The notes under the pieces: generated by a model
Database searches by the model: none
What the model was told of the DNA's origin: nothing
The model's input: the letters and a program-made list of their open reading frames with translations, nothing else
Shown: one piece after another, positions 41,693-49,616 of the stretch
How positions within the stretch are numbered: the stretch's first letter is position 1
Layout of the letters: every line of letters starts with the position of its first letter
From: Bacillota bacterium
GTDB lineage: Bacteria > Bacillota > Clostridia > Christensenellales > Christensenellaceae
NCBI GenBank assembly: GCA_023408315.1
Contig: JAEYKI010000024.1
Coordinates: forward strand, 166,904-230,903
DNA length: 64,000 nt
Direction: 5' to 3'
Position numbers and translations under genes: made by a program

Positions 41693-42061
41693 ATGTCGGG
41701 AACAATCCGTGTGTTGATTGTGGAAGATTCCAAGTATTGTGCAGACCTGAATGTACGGGAGCTGAAGCGGGGCGGTTTTGATGTGGACTGGCGGCGCGTG
41801 GAAAACGAGGAATCCATGTGCGCGTCCCTAAGGGAGAAATGGGATGTCATTCTTTCGGACAACACCACGCCGCGGTTTAACGCGGTGCAGGCGCTTTTGA
41901 CGCGCAACAGGATATCTCCCAAGACTCCGTTTATTATCGTATCGGAAGACGTTTCGCCGGAAAGCATTAAGTACGCGATGCAGAACGGCTGCTGCGCGTA
42001 CCTGCTCAAGGAGAATCTGCACCAGCTTGCAATACTGGTTAAAAATATGGTCAGCCGTTAG
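41693..42061 (+). CDS. Stand-alone receiver-domain protein
   Basis: 122 residues, ATG at 41693 with TTTGGAG upstream. A single CheY-like receiver: acidic pair in VEDSKY, phosphoacceptor D56 in DVILSDNT, the Ser in FIIVSEDV and Lys in YLLKEN are all present, so it looks phosphorylatable. There is no output domain. It is embedded between sulfur enzymes. A histidine kinase gene lies 1.5 kb downstream in the next unit and could be its partner. Confidence 0.85.
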   Translation: MSGTIRVLIVEDSKYCADLNVRELKRGGFDVDWRRVENEESMCASLREKWDVILSDNTTPRFNAVQALLTRNRISPKTPFIIVSEDVSPESIKYAMQNGCCAYLLKENLHQLAILVKNMVSR

Positions 42062-42078
42062 TGTTTATGGAGGATGAA

Positions 42079-42897
42079 ATGGCTTTTTCTAACGAACAAC
42101 TGGAGCGCTATTCGCGCCATATTTTATTAAAGGAAGTAGGCGTAAAGGGGCAAAAGAAACTGCTTGAAAGCCGCGTGCTGATTATTGGAGCGGGCGGCCT
42201 GGGCGCGCCTGCCGCCATGTATCTTGCCGCCGCCGGAGTGGGCGTCATAGGGATCGCGGACGCGGACGCGGTAGACTTATCCAACCTGCAGCGCCAGATC
42301 ATCCACGGGACAGGGGATGTGGGCAAGGCAAAAGTACTCTCCAGTAAGGAGACGATCAATGAAATGAACCCGGACGTGGAGGTTGCCACGTATCACGAAT
42401 GGGTGCGGGCAGACAACATTGCACAGATCATACGGGACCGTGATTACGACTTTATACTGGACGCGACGGATAATTTTCCCGTTAAATTTTTGATCAACGA
42501 CGCGTGCGTGATGCTGCAAAAACCTTTTTCACACGCGGGAATCATCCGGTTCCAGGGGCAGCTTTTGACGTACCTGCCCGGGCAGGGACCGTGCTACCGC
42601 TGCGTATTCAAAAACCCGCCGCCGCCGGACACAGTCCCGACATGCAGGCAGGCGGGCGTTCTGGGCGTGATGGGCGGCGTGATTGGCACACTGCAGGCGA
42701 CGGAGGCTTTAAAATACTTCCTTGGGCTGGGCGGACTTTTAAACGGGTATCTGCTGACCTACAACGCGCTTACTATGGAGTTCCGCAAGGTAAAGATAGC
42801 GCCGGATAAGCACTGCGCCGTATGTGGGGAAGACCCGGCCATAACGGAACTTGTGGATTACGAACAGGCGGTGTGCGATTTAAAAGCTTCCCACTGA
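42079..42897 (+). CDS. ThiF/MoeB-type E1 adenylyltransferase (HcyF-like)
   Basis: 272 residues, ATG at 42079 after GGAGG. It adenylates the C-terminal Gly of a ThiS/MoaD-like carrier so that sulfide can form a thiocarboxylate. The nucleotide-binding GAGGLGAP (residues 37-44), DADAVDLSNLQRQ, the DATDNFPVKF Asp, zinc pairs C172/C175 and CAVCG near 248, and the active-site-region C189 in VPTCRQAGVLG are seen. No rhodanese domain is fused. It lies in the sulfite reductase operon and 76 nt before the carrier gene. Confidence 0.9.
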   Translation: MAFSNEQLERYSRHILLKEVGVKGQKKLLESRVLIIGAGGLGAPAAMYLAAAGVGVIGIADADAVDLSNLQRQIIHGTGDVGKAKVLSSKETINEMNPDVEVATYHEWVRADNIAQIIRDRDYDFILDATDNFPVKFLINDACVMLQKPFSHAGIIRFQGQLLTYLPGQGPCYRCVFKNPPPPDTVPTCRQAGVLGVMGGVIGTLQATEALKYFLGLGGLLNGYLLTYNALTMEFRKVKIAPDKHCAVCGEDPAITELVDYEQAVCDLKASH

Positions 42898-42906
42898 AAA
42901 TTGCCA

Positions 42907-42957
42907 TTGATTTATTGGAATGCATAATATATAATAAACATATATGAATAGTATGAA
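42907..42957 (+). promoter_or_regulatory. Promoter and shared sulfur-regulon element, site 2
   Basis: TTGATT (42907-42912), 17 nt, TATAAT (42930-42935), then directly AAACATATATGAATAGTATG from 42936. The element is identical to site 3 at 47642 and differs by one base from site 1. Confidence 0.8.
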
Positions 42958-42973
42958 TTAGGGGGCTGGGCAT

Positions 42974-43198
42974 ATGGTTATCATAATGAACGGAAAACAA
43001 ACCGAGATAGATGGAGAAGTGACCGTCTCGCAGCTGCTGGAAACCCAGTACGTTGAGATGAAGGAGTATGTTACCGTACAACTGAACGAGGAAATTATCC
43101 CAAGAGCCGATTACGATATCGCAATCGTAAAAGAGGGCGCGGTGATTGAGTTTTTATACTATATGGGCGGCGGAGCGTGCGATGCTGAAAATCGTTAA
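42974..43198 (+). CDS. ThiS-like sulfur carrier with C-terminal tail (HcyS-like)
   Basis: 74 residues. The beta-grasp pattern MVIIMNGKQTEIDGEVTVSQLL and the end EFLYYMGGG are those of ThiS. Unlike ThiS, seven residues (ACDAENR, 68-74) follow the GGG. A carrier must end in Gly-Gly to be adenylated, so this is a precursor needing proteolysis. The next gene encodes a JAMM protease, overlapping by 17 nt. That pairing is known for the HcyS/HcyD/HcyF system making homocysteine from a protein thiocarboxylate in Wolinella. No thiG or thiC is nearby, so thiamine synthesis is unlikely. Confidence 0.87.
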   Translation: MVIIMNGKQTEIDGEVTVSQLLETQYVEMKEYVTVQLNEEIIPRADYDIAIVKEGAVIEFLYYMGGGACDAENR

Positions 43199-43610
43199 AG
43201 AAGAATATGATAGGATCATCGCGCATGCTGTGAGCGGTTTGCCGAACGAGGCCTGCGGGCTTGTTGCCGGCACGCGGGAGGGCGAAGACAGGATCATCTA
43301 TAAAGCCTACTGCCTGAACAATACGGACATGAGCCCCGAGCATTTTTCCATGGACCCGAAGGAGCAGTTCAAAGCGATTTCCGATATCAGGGCGAATGCT
43401 TTAGAGCTTCTTGGAAATTTTCACAGCCATCCCGCAACGCCGGCACGGCCATCCGAGGAGGATATACGCCTGGCGTTTGATCCCCGGCTGATCTATATCA
43501 TCGTTTCTCTTAAAGACGGCGCGCCGGTATTAAAAGGTTTTTCAATCCGGCAGGGCGCTTCCAGCGAAGAACCTTATGTGGTGTTGGAGAATGAAACGGC
43601 TGCAATATAA
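43182..43610 (+). CDS. JAMM/MPN+ metalloprotease (HcyD/Mec-like)
   Basis: 142 residues, ATG at 43182 inside the carrier gene. The zinc JAMM motif is complete: E23 (NEACG), H81-x-H83 (FHSHP), S91 and D94. Small bacterial members such as Mec+ and HcyD trim the tail of sulfur carriers or release the amino acid product. Coupled translation with the tailed carrier argues for the tail as substrate. It overlaps the histidine kinase gene by 20 nt. Confidence 0.9.
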   Translation: MLKIVKEEYDRIIAHAVSGLPNEACGLVAGTREGEDRIIYKAYCLNNTDMSPEHFSMDPKEQFKAISDIRANALELLGNFHSHPATPARPSEEDIRLAFDPRLIYIIVSLKDGAPVLKGFSIRQGASSEEPYVVLENETAAI

Positions 43611-44610
43611 CAAAAAAACGGATAAGAGCCATAAGGATGGAACCCGATATCCCGGCCGGAGGGGCTGGATATTTTACTCTTGCTTTCTTTTTGTCCCATC
43701 CGCGGTTGTTATCTTTTTTTTGGCCTCTGCGTCCGGGTTTCTGGTATGGCAGGGCGTACTTCTGGCGGACTTGGTGGGCGCGGCGCAGATTGCGTGCTTT
43801 TTGCTGATCGCACGGAATAAACCTGCGGGAGGCAGGAAACAGGCAGAGCAGCCGAAAGATCCATATACGCAGTCTTTGATTGCGGCCAACAGTGAGCTGG
43901 CTTCCTTTAATTTTACGATCTCGCACGAAATCAAGGCCCCGGTGCGCGCGATAGACGGATACGCGCGTATTTTTCTGGAGGATTACGGAGAAGGGCTTAA
44001 TGAGGAAGCGAAAAGCATGATCGAGAACATCCGCAACATCTGCGGGGAGACCATAGAACTAACGGGCAAGCTGCTGGAATACACGCGCATTGCCCAGAAG
44101 CAGCCCGCATGCGAAGAGGTGGATCTTAAAAAAACCATCGCCGAGATATTTGATACCCTGCATGCAACCGGCGGAGATGCAGATGGCATTCGCCTGCTGT
44201 TTGCATCCGAGCTGCCAATTGTGCTGGGCGACCCCACGCTTCTGCATCTGGCCTTGGTCAATATATTGTCCAACGCGTTCAAATTTACCCGCGGAAAAGA
44301 AGCCGGGCAGATCACTGTCGGAATGGAAAAGCAGGATGGGGAGGACGTATTTTGCATCCGGGACAACGGCGCGGGGTTTGACATGAAATTTTCTGAGAAT
44401 TTATTCGGCATGTTCCAGCGCATGCACAGCGCGGACGAGTTTGAGGGCAGCGGCATTGGCCTGGCGATTGTGAAAAAGATTATTCTTCTGCACAACGGCA
44501 GGGTATGGATCACGGGCGAGGTGGGCCGCGGGGCGGCGGTATATTTTGTATTGCCTCCCGAAAGGTTGAAGAAAAAGGAAAAAAATGCAGCATTTCTTGA
44601 AGCTTATTGA
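43591..44610 (+). CDS. Membrane sensor histidine kinase
   Basis: 339 residues, starting MKRLQYNKKTDK with TTGGAG upstream. A basic N-terminus, two hydrophobic helices (about 27-50 and 52-75) with almost no external loop, then a HisKA domain with H112 in FTISHEIKAPVRAID and a complete HATPase_c (NILSNAFKFT, DNGAGFDM, GSGIGLAIVKKI). The signal is probably sensed in or near the membrane, or brought by a partner. It is the last gene of the carrier/protease unit. The AraC-type response regulator follows after 118 nt. Confidence 0.9.
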   Translation: MKRLQYNKKTDKSHKDGTRYPGRRGWIFYSCFLFVPSAVVIFFLASASGFLVWQGVLLADLVGAAQIACFLLIARNKPAGGRKQAEQPKDPYTQSLIAANSELASFNFTISHEIKAPVRAIDGYARIFLEDYGEGLNEEAKSMIENIRNICGETIELTGKLLEYTRIAQKQPACEEVDLKKTIAEIFDTLHATGGDADGIRLLFASELPIVLGDPTLLHLALVNILSNAFKFTRGKEAGQITVGMEKQDGEDVFCIRDNGAGFDMKFSENLFGMFQRMHSADEFEGSGIGLAIVKKIILLHNGRVWITGEVGRGAAVYFVLPPERLKKKEKNAAFLEAY

Positions 44611-44728
44611 TCTTGCTGGCAAAAGGGCGTGTTGGCTGACGGAGAATCTGTTGCGGGTATTTATTGTCTTTGACGCTTTATTTTTGCGTGTGTGAACACG
44701 TGAGCTTTGGAATTGAGGAGGTGTATCC

Positions 44729-45793
44729 ATGTATCGGACTCTGTTGGTGGATGACAGGGATATTTATATTATTGAACTGAAACGCCTGAGGGTGTGGGGA
44801 GAGCAATCCGGCTTTGTGGTAGCGGGCCGTGCGCAGGACGGTGCACGCGCTTTGGAGATGCTGCGGCGGGAGCGTTTTGACGTTGTGATAACAGATATCT
44901 GCATGCCTAAAATGGATGGAATACGCCTGCTGCAGGAGATTAAAAAAGAAAACCTATGCCCGATTGTGATTTTGCTCAGCGAGCATAGCGATTTTGAATA
45001 TGCGCGCAATGGGCTTCAGTTTGGAGCGTTTGATTATATCGTAAAGCCTGTACAGGAACAAAAAGTGTCGGAGGTACTGGCACGCGCTGCAAAGTATCTG
45101 GATGGAATGGAATTCCAAAAGCATCCAGGTGATGAAAAGGGCGGAGGCGAGTTGTTTTATCCTGAGGCGGAAGAAAAGAGCATAATACGCAATATAGGCA
45201 CGCTGAACGAAGAGATACCGGAGCAGTTTTTAAATGCAGCGCAAACGGTATGGCAGATATATGGGGCCGGTGAGCCCCGCGCCGCTTGTGTCGCCCGTCG
45301 CCTGTACCTGAATATCGTCTCGGCCATATTCGAAAAATACGTGTGGCTGCCTTTATATCTGGATGCTGGGGCGTTTATTCAAAAAACAATAGACAAGGAT
45401 ACGGCCGGGTATGGAAAAGCGCTGGAGGAAGTTCTTATATTCGTCAAAAGCCTGCTTCCACCAGGGATGCAGGGCGTGCTGCGGGATATCTGCGCGTTTA
45501 TTCTGGAAAACCCGGAGGCGGAGATCAATCTTTCGTCTATTGCCGATAAGTTTTTTATTAACCATACCTATTTGAGCAATACGTTTCGGCAGAAAACGGG
45601 AATCAAATTCAACGACTACGTAACGTCCGTACGTATGTTGCGCGCCGGGTATCTGCTGGAGCACAGCCAGCTTAAAATCTATGAAATCAGCAATGCGCTT
45701 GGGTACCGCGATACGGATTACTTTAATCGGCTGTTTAAAAAATCCACGGGCAAGACACCTACCGATTGCCGACGTGCAGCCGAAACAATATAA
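44729..45793 (+). CDS. AraC-type response regulator (YesN-like)
   Basis: 354 residues, ribosome site GAGG. The receiver (1-120) has phosphoacceptor D56 in VVITDICMPKMDG and Lys in DYIVKPV. A middle helical region of about 130 residues follows. The C-terminal AraC domain (about 250-350) has two helix-turn-helices, including LSSIADKFFINHTYLSNTFRQ and IYEISNALGYRDTDYFNRLF. It presumably works with the kinase just upstream and is a candidate activator of the surrounding sulfur genes (inference). Confidence 0.9.
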   Translation: MYRTLLVDDRDIYIIELKRLRVWGEQSGFVVAGRAQDGARALEMLRRERFDVVITDICMPKMDGIRLLQEIKKENLCPIVILLSEHSDFEYARNGLQFGAFDYIVKPVQEQKVSEVLARAAKYLDGMEFQKHPGDEKGGGELFYPEAEEKSIIRNIGTLNEEIPEQFLNAAQTVWQIYGAGEPRAACVARRLYLNIVSAIFEKYVWLPLYLDAGAFIQKTIDKDTAGYGKALEEVLIFVKSLLPPGMQGVLRDICAFILENPEAEINLSSIADKFFINHTYLSNTFRQKTGIKFNDYVTSVRMLRAGYLLEHSQLKIYEISNALGYRDTDYFNRLFKKSTGKTPTDCRRAAETI

Positions 45794-45830
45794 ACAGGAT
45801 GCATTGGGCCCTGTTTAAGTTTGCTTCTTT

Positions 45831-45890
45831 TTGGAGGCTGCCCGCCTCCAAACCTCTGACCCAAGGGACGAATGTCCCGTGGGAATCCCG
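45831..45890 (-). repeat. Dispersed intergenic repeat, type 1, copy 2 (inverted)
   Basis: Read on the minus strand: GGGATTCCCACGGGA, then GTCCCTTGGG, then GGTTTGGAGGCGGGCAGCC. Homologous to the copies at 851, 49008 and 50743. Confidence 0.75.
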
Positions 45891-45977
45891 TTATTTAAAT
45901 GCCGCTTCGCGGCATTTTGAGACTAAAGGCCAGCCTGCCTCAGGCAAACAGTATTTCAGATCAACTGCTTGTTTTTT

Positions 45978-46006
45978 AAAAATGCCATCTTAGATGGCAT
46001 TTTTGC
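45978..46006. terminator. Bidirectional terminator
   Basis: AAAAATGCCATC/GATGGCATTTTT between the convergent response regulator and metK genes. Confidence 0.85.
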
Positions 46007-46012
46007 ATTAAC

Positions 46013-46070
46013 TTCTTTTGCTTCTTTTCTTTTTTAAGAAAAGAAGTGGGCAGGGGGCGAAGCCCTGAAA
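46013..46070 (-). repeat. Dispersed intergenic repeat, type 2, copy 2 (inverted)
   Basis: Read on the minus strand it gives GGGCTTCGCCC, then CTTCTTTTC...GAAAAGAAGCAAAAG, matching the block at 757-815. It directly abuts the metK stop codon. Confidence 0.6.
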
Positions 46071-46072
46071 AA

Positions 46073-47254
46073 CTAGAACCTGCTTCTCAGAAGCTCTACG
46101 GCGTCTGTTTTTTCAAAGAGCACGCCCAGATCCTCACGGCCAAAATGCCCGTATGCGGCAAGCTGCGAATAGATGGGCTTGCGCAGGCCCAGCCTGCTGA
46201 TGATCGCGGCGGGCCGCAGGTCGAATAGCTCGGAAACGGCCTGCTCTATTTTCTGTTCGTCCACCGTATTGGTGCCGAAGGTATTCACAAACACGGATAC
46301 CGGGCGCGCTACGCCAATGGCGTATGCAATCTGCACCTCGCACTGCGCTGCAAGTCCGGCGGCCACAATGTTCTTGGCAACATGGCGGGCGGCATACGCT
46401 GCGCTGCGGTCCACCTTTGTGGGGTCTTTGCCGGAGAACGCGCCGCCGCCGTGCTTGGAATAGCCGCCATACGTATCCACCACGATTTTGCGGCCTGTGA
46501 GGCCCGAGTCTACGGCCGGGCCGCCCAGCACAAAGCGCCCGGTGGGATTGATAAAGTATTTTGTATCTTTATCCAGCAGTTCGCTGGGAACGATAAACTT
46601 TGCCACGTGCTCAATCAGGTCTTCCCGTATCTGCGACAGGGTAACATCCGGGTTGTGCTGCGCGGAAATAACCACCGTGTCCACACGCACGGGGCGGTTT
46701 CCCTCGTATTCAACCGTCACCTGTGTTTTTCCGTCTGGCCGCAGGTAGGGCAGCGTTGCGGATTTCCGCACGTCCGCCAGCCGTTTGGCCAGTTTGTGTG
46801 CAAGGGATATGGGCAGGGGCATCAGCTCGGGCGTCTCGCTGCAGGCGTATCCAAACATCATTCCCTGGTCTCCCGCGCCAATGGCTTCAATCTGGCTGTC
46901 TGTCTCGCCTTTTTTTGCTTCCAGAGCTTTATCCACCCCCAGGGCAATATCCGCAGATTGTTCTTCTATCGCGGTGATAACAGCCGCGTGGTCCCCGTCT
47001 ATGCCGTACTCCGGATTGTTGTACCCAATCTCGTTCAGCTTTTTGCGGGCTATGGCCGGAATGTCCACATAGCTCTTGGTTGTGATCTCGCCTGTTACCA
47101 GCACCAGCCCCGTATTGCACACGGTTTCGCAGGCAACGCGCCCCGTTGGGTCTTCTTTTAAAATCGCGTCCAGCACTGCGTCCGATATCTGGTCGCAGAC
47201 TTTGTCCGGATGCCCTTCCGTGACCGATTCCGATGTGTAGGTGTGTTTCCTCAT
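46073..47254 (-). CDS. metK: S-adenosylmethionine synthetase
   Basis: 393 residues. It makes SAM from methionine and ATP. Family motifs are SVTEGHPDKVCDQISDA at the N-terminus, GAGDQGMMFGYA in the middle and GGGAFSGKDPTKVDRSAAY carrying the P-loop-like phosphate-binding Lys/Asp. The ribosome site is GGAGG. Expression is controlled by a SAM-I riboswitch and terminator upstream. The gene is embedded in the sulfur region and supplies SAM, which the neighbouring radical SAM proteins would use. Confidence 0.97.
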   Translation of the reverse strand: MRKHTYTSESVTEGHPDKVCDQISDAVLDAILKEDPTGRVACETVCNTGLVLVTGEITTKSYVDIPAIARKKLNEIGYNNPEYGIDGDHAAVITAIEEQSADIALGVDKALEAKKGETDSQIEAIGAGDQGMMFGYACSETPELMPLPISLAHKLAKRLADVRKSATLPYLRPDGKTQVTVEYEGNRPVRVDTVVISAQHNPDVTLSQIREDLIEHVAKFIVPSELLDKDTKYFINPTGRFVLGGPAVDSGLTGRKIVVDTYGGYSKHGGGAFSGKDPTKVDRSAAYAARHVAKNIVAAGLAAQCEVQIAYAIGVARPVSVFVNTFGTNTVDEQKIEQAVSELFDLRPAAIISRLGLRKPIYSQLAAYGHFGREDLGVLFEKTDAVELLRSRF

Positions 47255-47280
47255 TTTTTTGATCCTCCATTTTTGAATAA

Positions 47281-47309
47281 AATAAAAATCCCCCGGCCAA
47301 GAGGAGGAC
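47281..47309 (-). terminator. Riboswitch-controlled terminator of metK
   Basis: On the minus strand TCCTCC...GGGGGA followed by a T-run, between the SAM aptamer and the metK start codon; the expression platform of the riboswitch. Confidence 0.7.
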
Positions 47310-47349
47310 GCCAGAGAACCGCAATTGTTATATCAGGTAATCTTTTAAT

Positions 47350-47450
47350 CCTCATCTTCACGGTATTTCTACCGCAGGAATTGGCACCTTGCATGTTGGC
47401 AGGTTGCCGTGGTTTCTCAGGGCCTTTCCCTCAACCACTCTCGATAAGGC
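47350..47450 (-). ncRNA. SAM-I riboswitch (S-box leader)
   Basis: On the minus strand the conserved blocks appear in order: CTTATCGAGAG, GGTTGAGGGAAAGGCCC, TGAGAAACCACGGCAACC, GGTGCCAATTCC and GATGAG. High SAM stabilises the aptamer and allows the downstream terminator to form, turning metK off. Confidence 0.95.
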
Positions 47451-47469
47451 CGTATTTGATTTTAAATGG

Positions 47470-47498
47470 ATTATAAAAGCGGCATTGGAATTTGTCAA
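47470..47498 (-). promoter_or_regulatory. Promoter of metK
   Basis: Minus strand TTGACA (47493-47498), 17 nt, TATAAT (47470-47475), 20 nt before the SAM aptamer. Confidence 0.9.
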
Positions 47499-47613
47499 GA
47501 GATTTTGAATAAACACAAATAAATTAAGGGTATTTACTGTGTTTTGTCGTATAGAGAAGAAAAGGCGGCCCCAAAAACAAAAAAAACTCATGCCAAACCC
47601 TAAAAAAAAGACA

Positions 47614-47662
47614 TTGTATTTTAATAATTAAAAAGTATAATAAACATATATGAATAGTATGA
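47614..47662 (+). promoter_or_regulatory. Promoter and shared sulfur-regulon element, site 3
   Basis: TTGTAT, 16 nt, TATAAT (47636-47641), then AAACATATATGAATAGTATG from 47642. It drives the radical SAM/sulfonate operon. Confidence 0.75.
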
Positions 47663-47679
47663 TATAGAGGGAAATGCAA

Positions 47680-48924
47680 ATGGCAGACAGCAAAAAAAGC
47701 GAATTGACTTATAAGGAAGTTGTTGAAAAATATAGCGACGTATCTCCGTTTGTGATTCTGAAAGCGGACTTGCAAAGAAGGACGGTGACCTATACGGACC
47801 GCGCTATCGCGGCTGCCGACAAGGAACTCCACCAGGTGCAGGCACGGGGCATTTTTCTTTCGATTGGCGAGAAGGAAGATTATCTGCCGGTATCCATTAT
47901 GCTTAGGGATGGTTCTTCGGTGCTTACCGGGCCGGTACCGACCGCAAGGGAACCCTATGTGGTGGACGAAATAGACGGAAAAATTGTAGTTACGGACAAT
48001 GGCGAAGTGGTGGATGAGGTTGAGTACTGGTATAAGCCGGATTTTCAGTACAAACTGACCAGTTCGGGCCGCCCCATGTGGCAGGTCGCGTCCGCAAGGC
48101 CCCAGCGCCTGGACATTGACCCCTACAGCTACTGCCATTTCTGGGACGAGGGAAAGGGCTGCCGCTTCTGCAACATGGGCAGCAACTTTTTAAAGAGTAA
48201 GAAGGAGTTTAACAAGCCTGCAAGGCTTGAGCCACAGGACGTTTACGAAACGGTGCGGGAGGCGTTAAAGCAGCCGGGCCGTTTTGGTTATATCAAGATG
48301 ACGGCGGGCTCTATTTTGAGCGGAAAGGAGCTGTTTGGCGACGAAGTGGAAATGTACATAGAACTGCTGCAGGCGGTTGGCGATAATTTTACAACGCGGC
48401 GGTTCCCGAGCCAGATCATTACTTCCGCTTTTAATGAAAAACAGCTTGGGCGCATATATGAGAAAACGGGCGTGACCTCATACACATCCGATATGGAGGT
48501 GCTGAACGAAGAGAAGTTCGGCTGGATCTGCCCGGGCAAGCAAAAACATGTGGGATATAAGGAATGGAAGAAGCGGATATTTGCCGCGGTGGATATATTC
48601 GGCAAGGGATACGTGAACTCCGGCATTGTGGGCGGCGTGGAACTGGGGCAGCCGAACGGCTTTGCAACCGAGGACGAAGCGCTGGCGGCAACGCTGGAGG
48701 AAGCGGAGGATTTTGCGCAGCACGGTGTTGGCGTTGTGCACTGCGTATGGGTGCCTTATCCCGGATCGGTCTTTCAGGGGCAGAAAAACCCCTCGCTAGA
48801 ATATTACGTGCAGCTCTCCAAAGGACTGCACGATCTGCGCAAAAAGTACGGCATCTCCATTGATATGGACGACTATCGCCGGTGCGGAAACCACCCGGAT
48901 TCGGACCTGGACCGCGTGATGTAG
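47680..48924 (+). CDS. Radical SAM protein with CX8CX2C motif, paralogue 1
   Basis: 414 residues. The ATG at 47680 is 8 nt after GAGGG; the ATG at 47674 is too close. Residues 1-140 form a leading domain of unknown fold. Then LDIDPYSYCHFW...GCRFC places C152, C161 and C164 as CX8CX2C, an expanded version of the radical SAM CX3CX2C cluster site. Following segments (REALKQPGRFGYIKMTAGS, YINSGIVGG-like GYVNSGIVGGVE) fit a TIM barrel. The C-terminus has YGISIDMDDYRRCGNHPDSD with a further Cys. A paralogue lies at 52448 at the other end of the sulfonate importer. The reaction is unknown; C-S bond cleavage of a sulfonate is my hypothesis. Confidence 0.8.
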   Translation: MADSKKSELTYKEVVEKYSDVSPFVILKADLQRRTVTYTDRAIAAADKELHQVQARGIFLSIGEKEDYLPVSIMLRDGSSVLTGPVPTAREPYVVDEIDGKIVVTDNGEVVDEVEYWYKPDFQYKLTSSGRPMWQVASARPQRLDIDPYSYCHFWDEGKGCRFCNMGSNFLKSKKEFNKPARLEPQDVYETVREALKQPGRFGYIKMTAGSILSGKELFGDEVEMYIELLQAVGDNFTTRRFPSQIITSAFNEKQLGRIYEKTGVTSYTSDMEVLNEEKFGWICPGKQKHVGYKEWKKRIFAAVDIFGKGYVNSGIVGGVELGQPNGFATEDEALAATLEEAEDFAQHGVGVVHCVWVPYPGSVFQGQKNPSLEYYVQLSKGLHDLRKKYGISIDMDDYRRCGNHPDSDLDRVM

Positions 48925-48949
48925 CATTTGGATCAGACTGCTGACTAGG

Positions 48950-49007
48950 TTTTTTTGAGGGCTCTGCCCTCATATCCTCACCCCAAAATCACAGATTTTG
49001 GGGACCC
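48950..49007 (+). other. Hairpin-rich intergenic segment
   Basis: GAGGGCTCTGCCCTC (48957-48971) and CCCCAAAATC...GATTTTGGGG (48980-49003) are two consecutive stems before repeat copy 3. They look like parts of the same mobile intergenic repeat system. No T-run follows, so the operon probably continues. Confidence 0.5.
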
Positions 49008-49069
49008 CGATCCCGCTAAGGGTCACTTGACCCTTTAGCCGGAGGTTTGGAGGCGGGCAGCCTCCAATA
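49008..49069 (+). repeat. Dispersed intergenic repeat, type 1, copy 3
   Basis: GATCCCGCTAAGGGTCA...TGACCCTTTAGC, then GGTTTGGAGGCGGGCAGCC. Homology with copy 4 extends to the right through AATAGGTTTGT. Confidence 0.75.
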
Positions 49070-49115
49070 TAATAGGTTTGTTATCAACTGAGTCATATAA
49101 GAGAGGTAGAAAGTT

Positions 49116-49592
49116 ATGGCGGAAAAACTGACGGAAGAGATACTGGCGCTGCTGCGCGACCCCGCGACGATCAAGGTGCTCGCGACAACCGGCAAGGACG
49201 GCGTACCCCATGCGGTTTTCAAGGGCTCCATTCATGTGGACGATGAGGGGAACCTGGTCAGCCTTGAGCTCATCGAATCATCCCGGAGCAACGCAAACCT
49301 GGTGCACAGCCTGTGGTTTGGGCGCAGGGTTGCGGTGAACATCCGCAGCCAGGACGGAACAAGCTATGAGATCATTGGGAAACCCGAGCGGTGCATCGTA
49401 TCCGGGCCCGTATTTGAGAAATACTATCGGGATATCCGCGCCAAGCTGGGGGATGTGGACCTGGCCGCCGTATGGCTGATTTCCCCGGTAGAAATCAAAA
49501 ACGAAACATTTCACATTCGCAACGAGCAGGAAGCCGCGGCGCATCCGCTGTTCCTGCACCTGGACCGTATTGCAAAGATTGACAATATATAG
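49116..49592 (+). CDS. Pyridoxamine 5'-phosphate oxidase-fold protein
   Basis: 158 residues. The split-barrel flavin-binding fold is indicated by ATTGKDGVPHAVFKGSIHVDD and by RSNANLVHSLWFGRRVAVNI. It lacks the full PNPOx active site. Such small members usually bind FMN, F420 or heme and act as reductases. In this operon it could pass electrons during sulfonate processing (inference). It is 24 nt before the binding-protein gene. Confidence 0.75.
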   Translation: MAEKLTEEILALLRDPATIKVLATTGKDGVPHAVFKGSIHVDDEGNLVSLELIESSRSNANLVHSLWFGRRVAVNIRSQDGTSYEIIGKPERCIVSGPVFEKYYRDIRAKLGDVDLAAVWLISPVEIKNETFHIRNEQEAAAHPLFLHLDRIAKIDNI

Positions 49593-49616
49593 CTACAAGA
49601 AAAGGAGTAAAAAAAG

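Noticed and set aside
42974..43198. Thiamine synthesis ThiS
   Set aside because: The carrier has a seven-residue tail and neighbours a JAMM protease and sulfite reductase; no thiG, thiH, thiO or thiC nearby.
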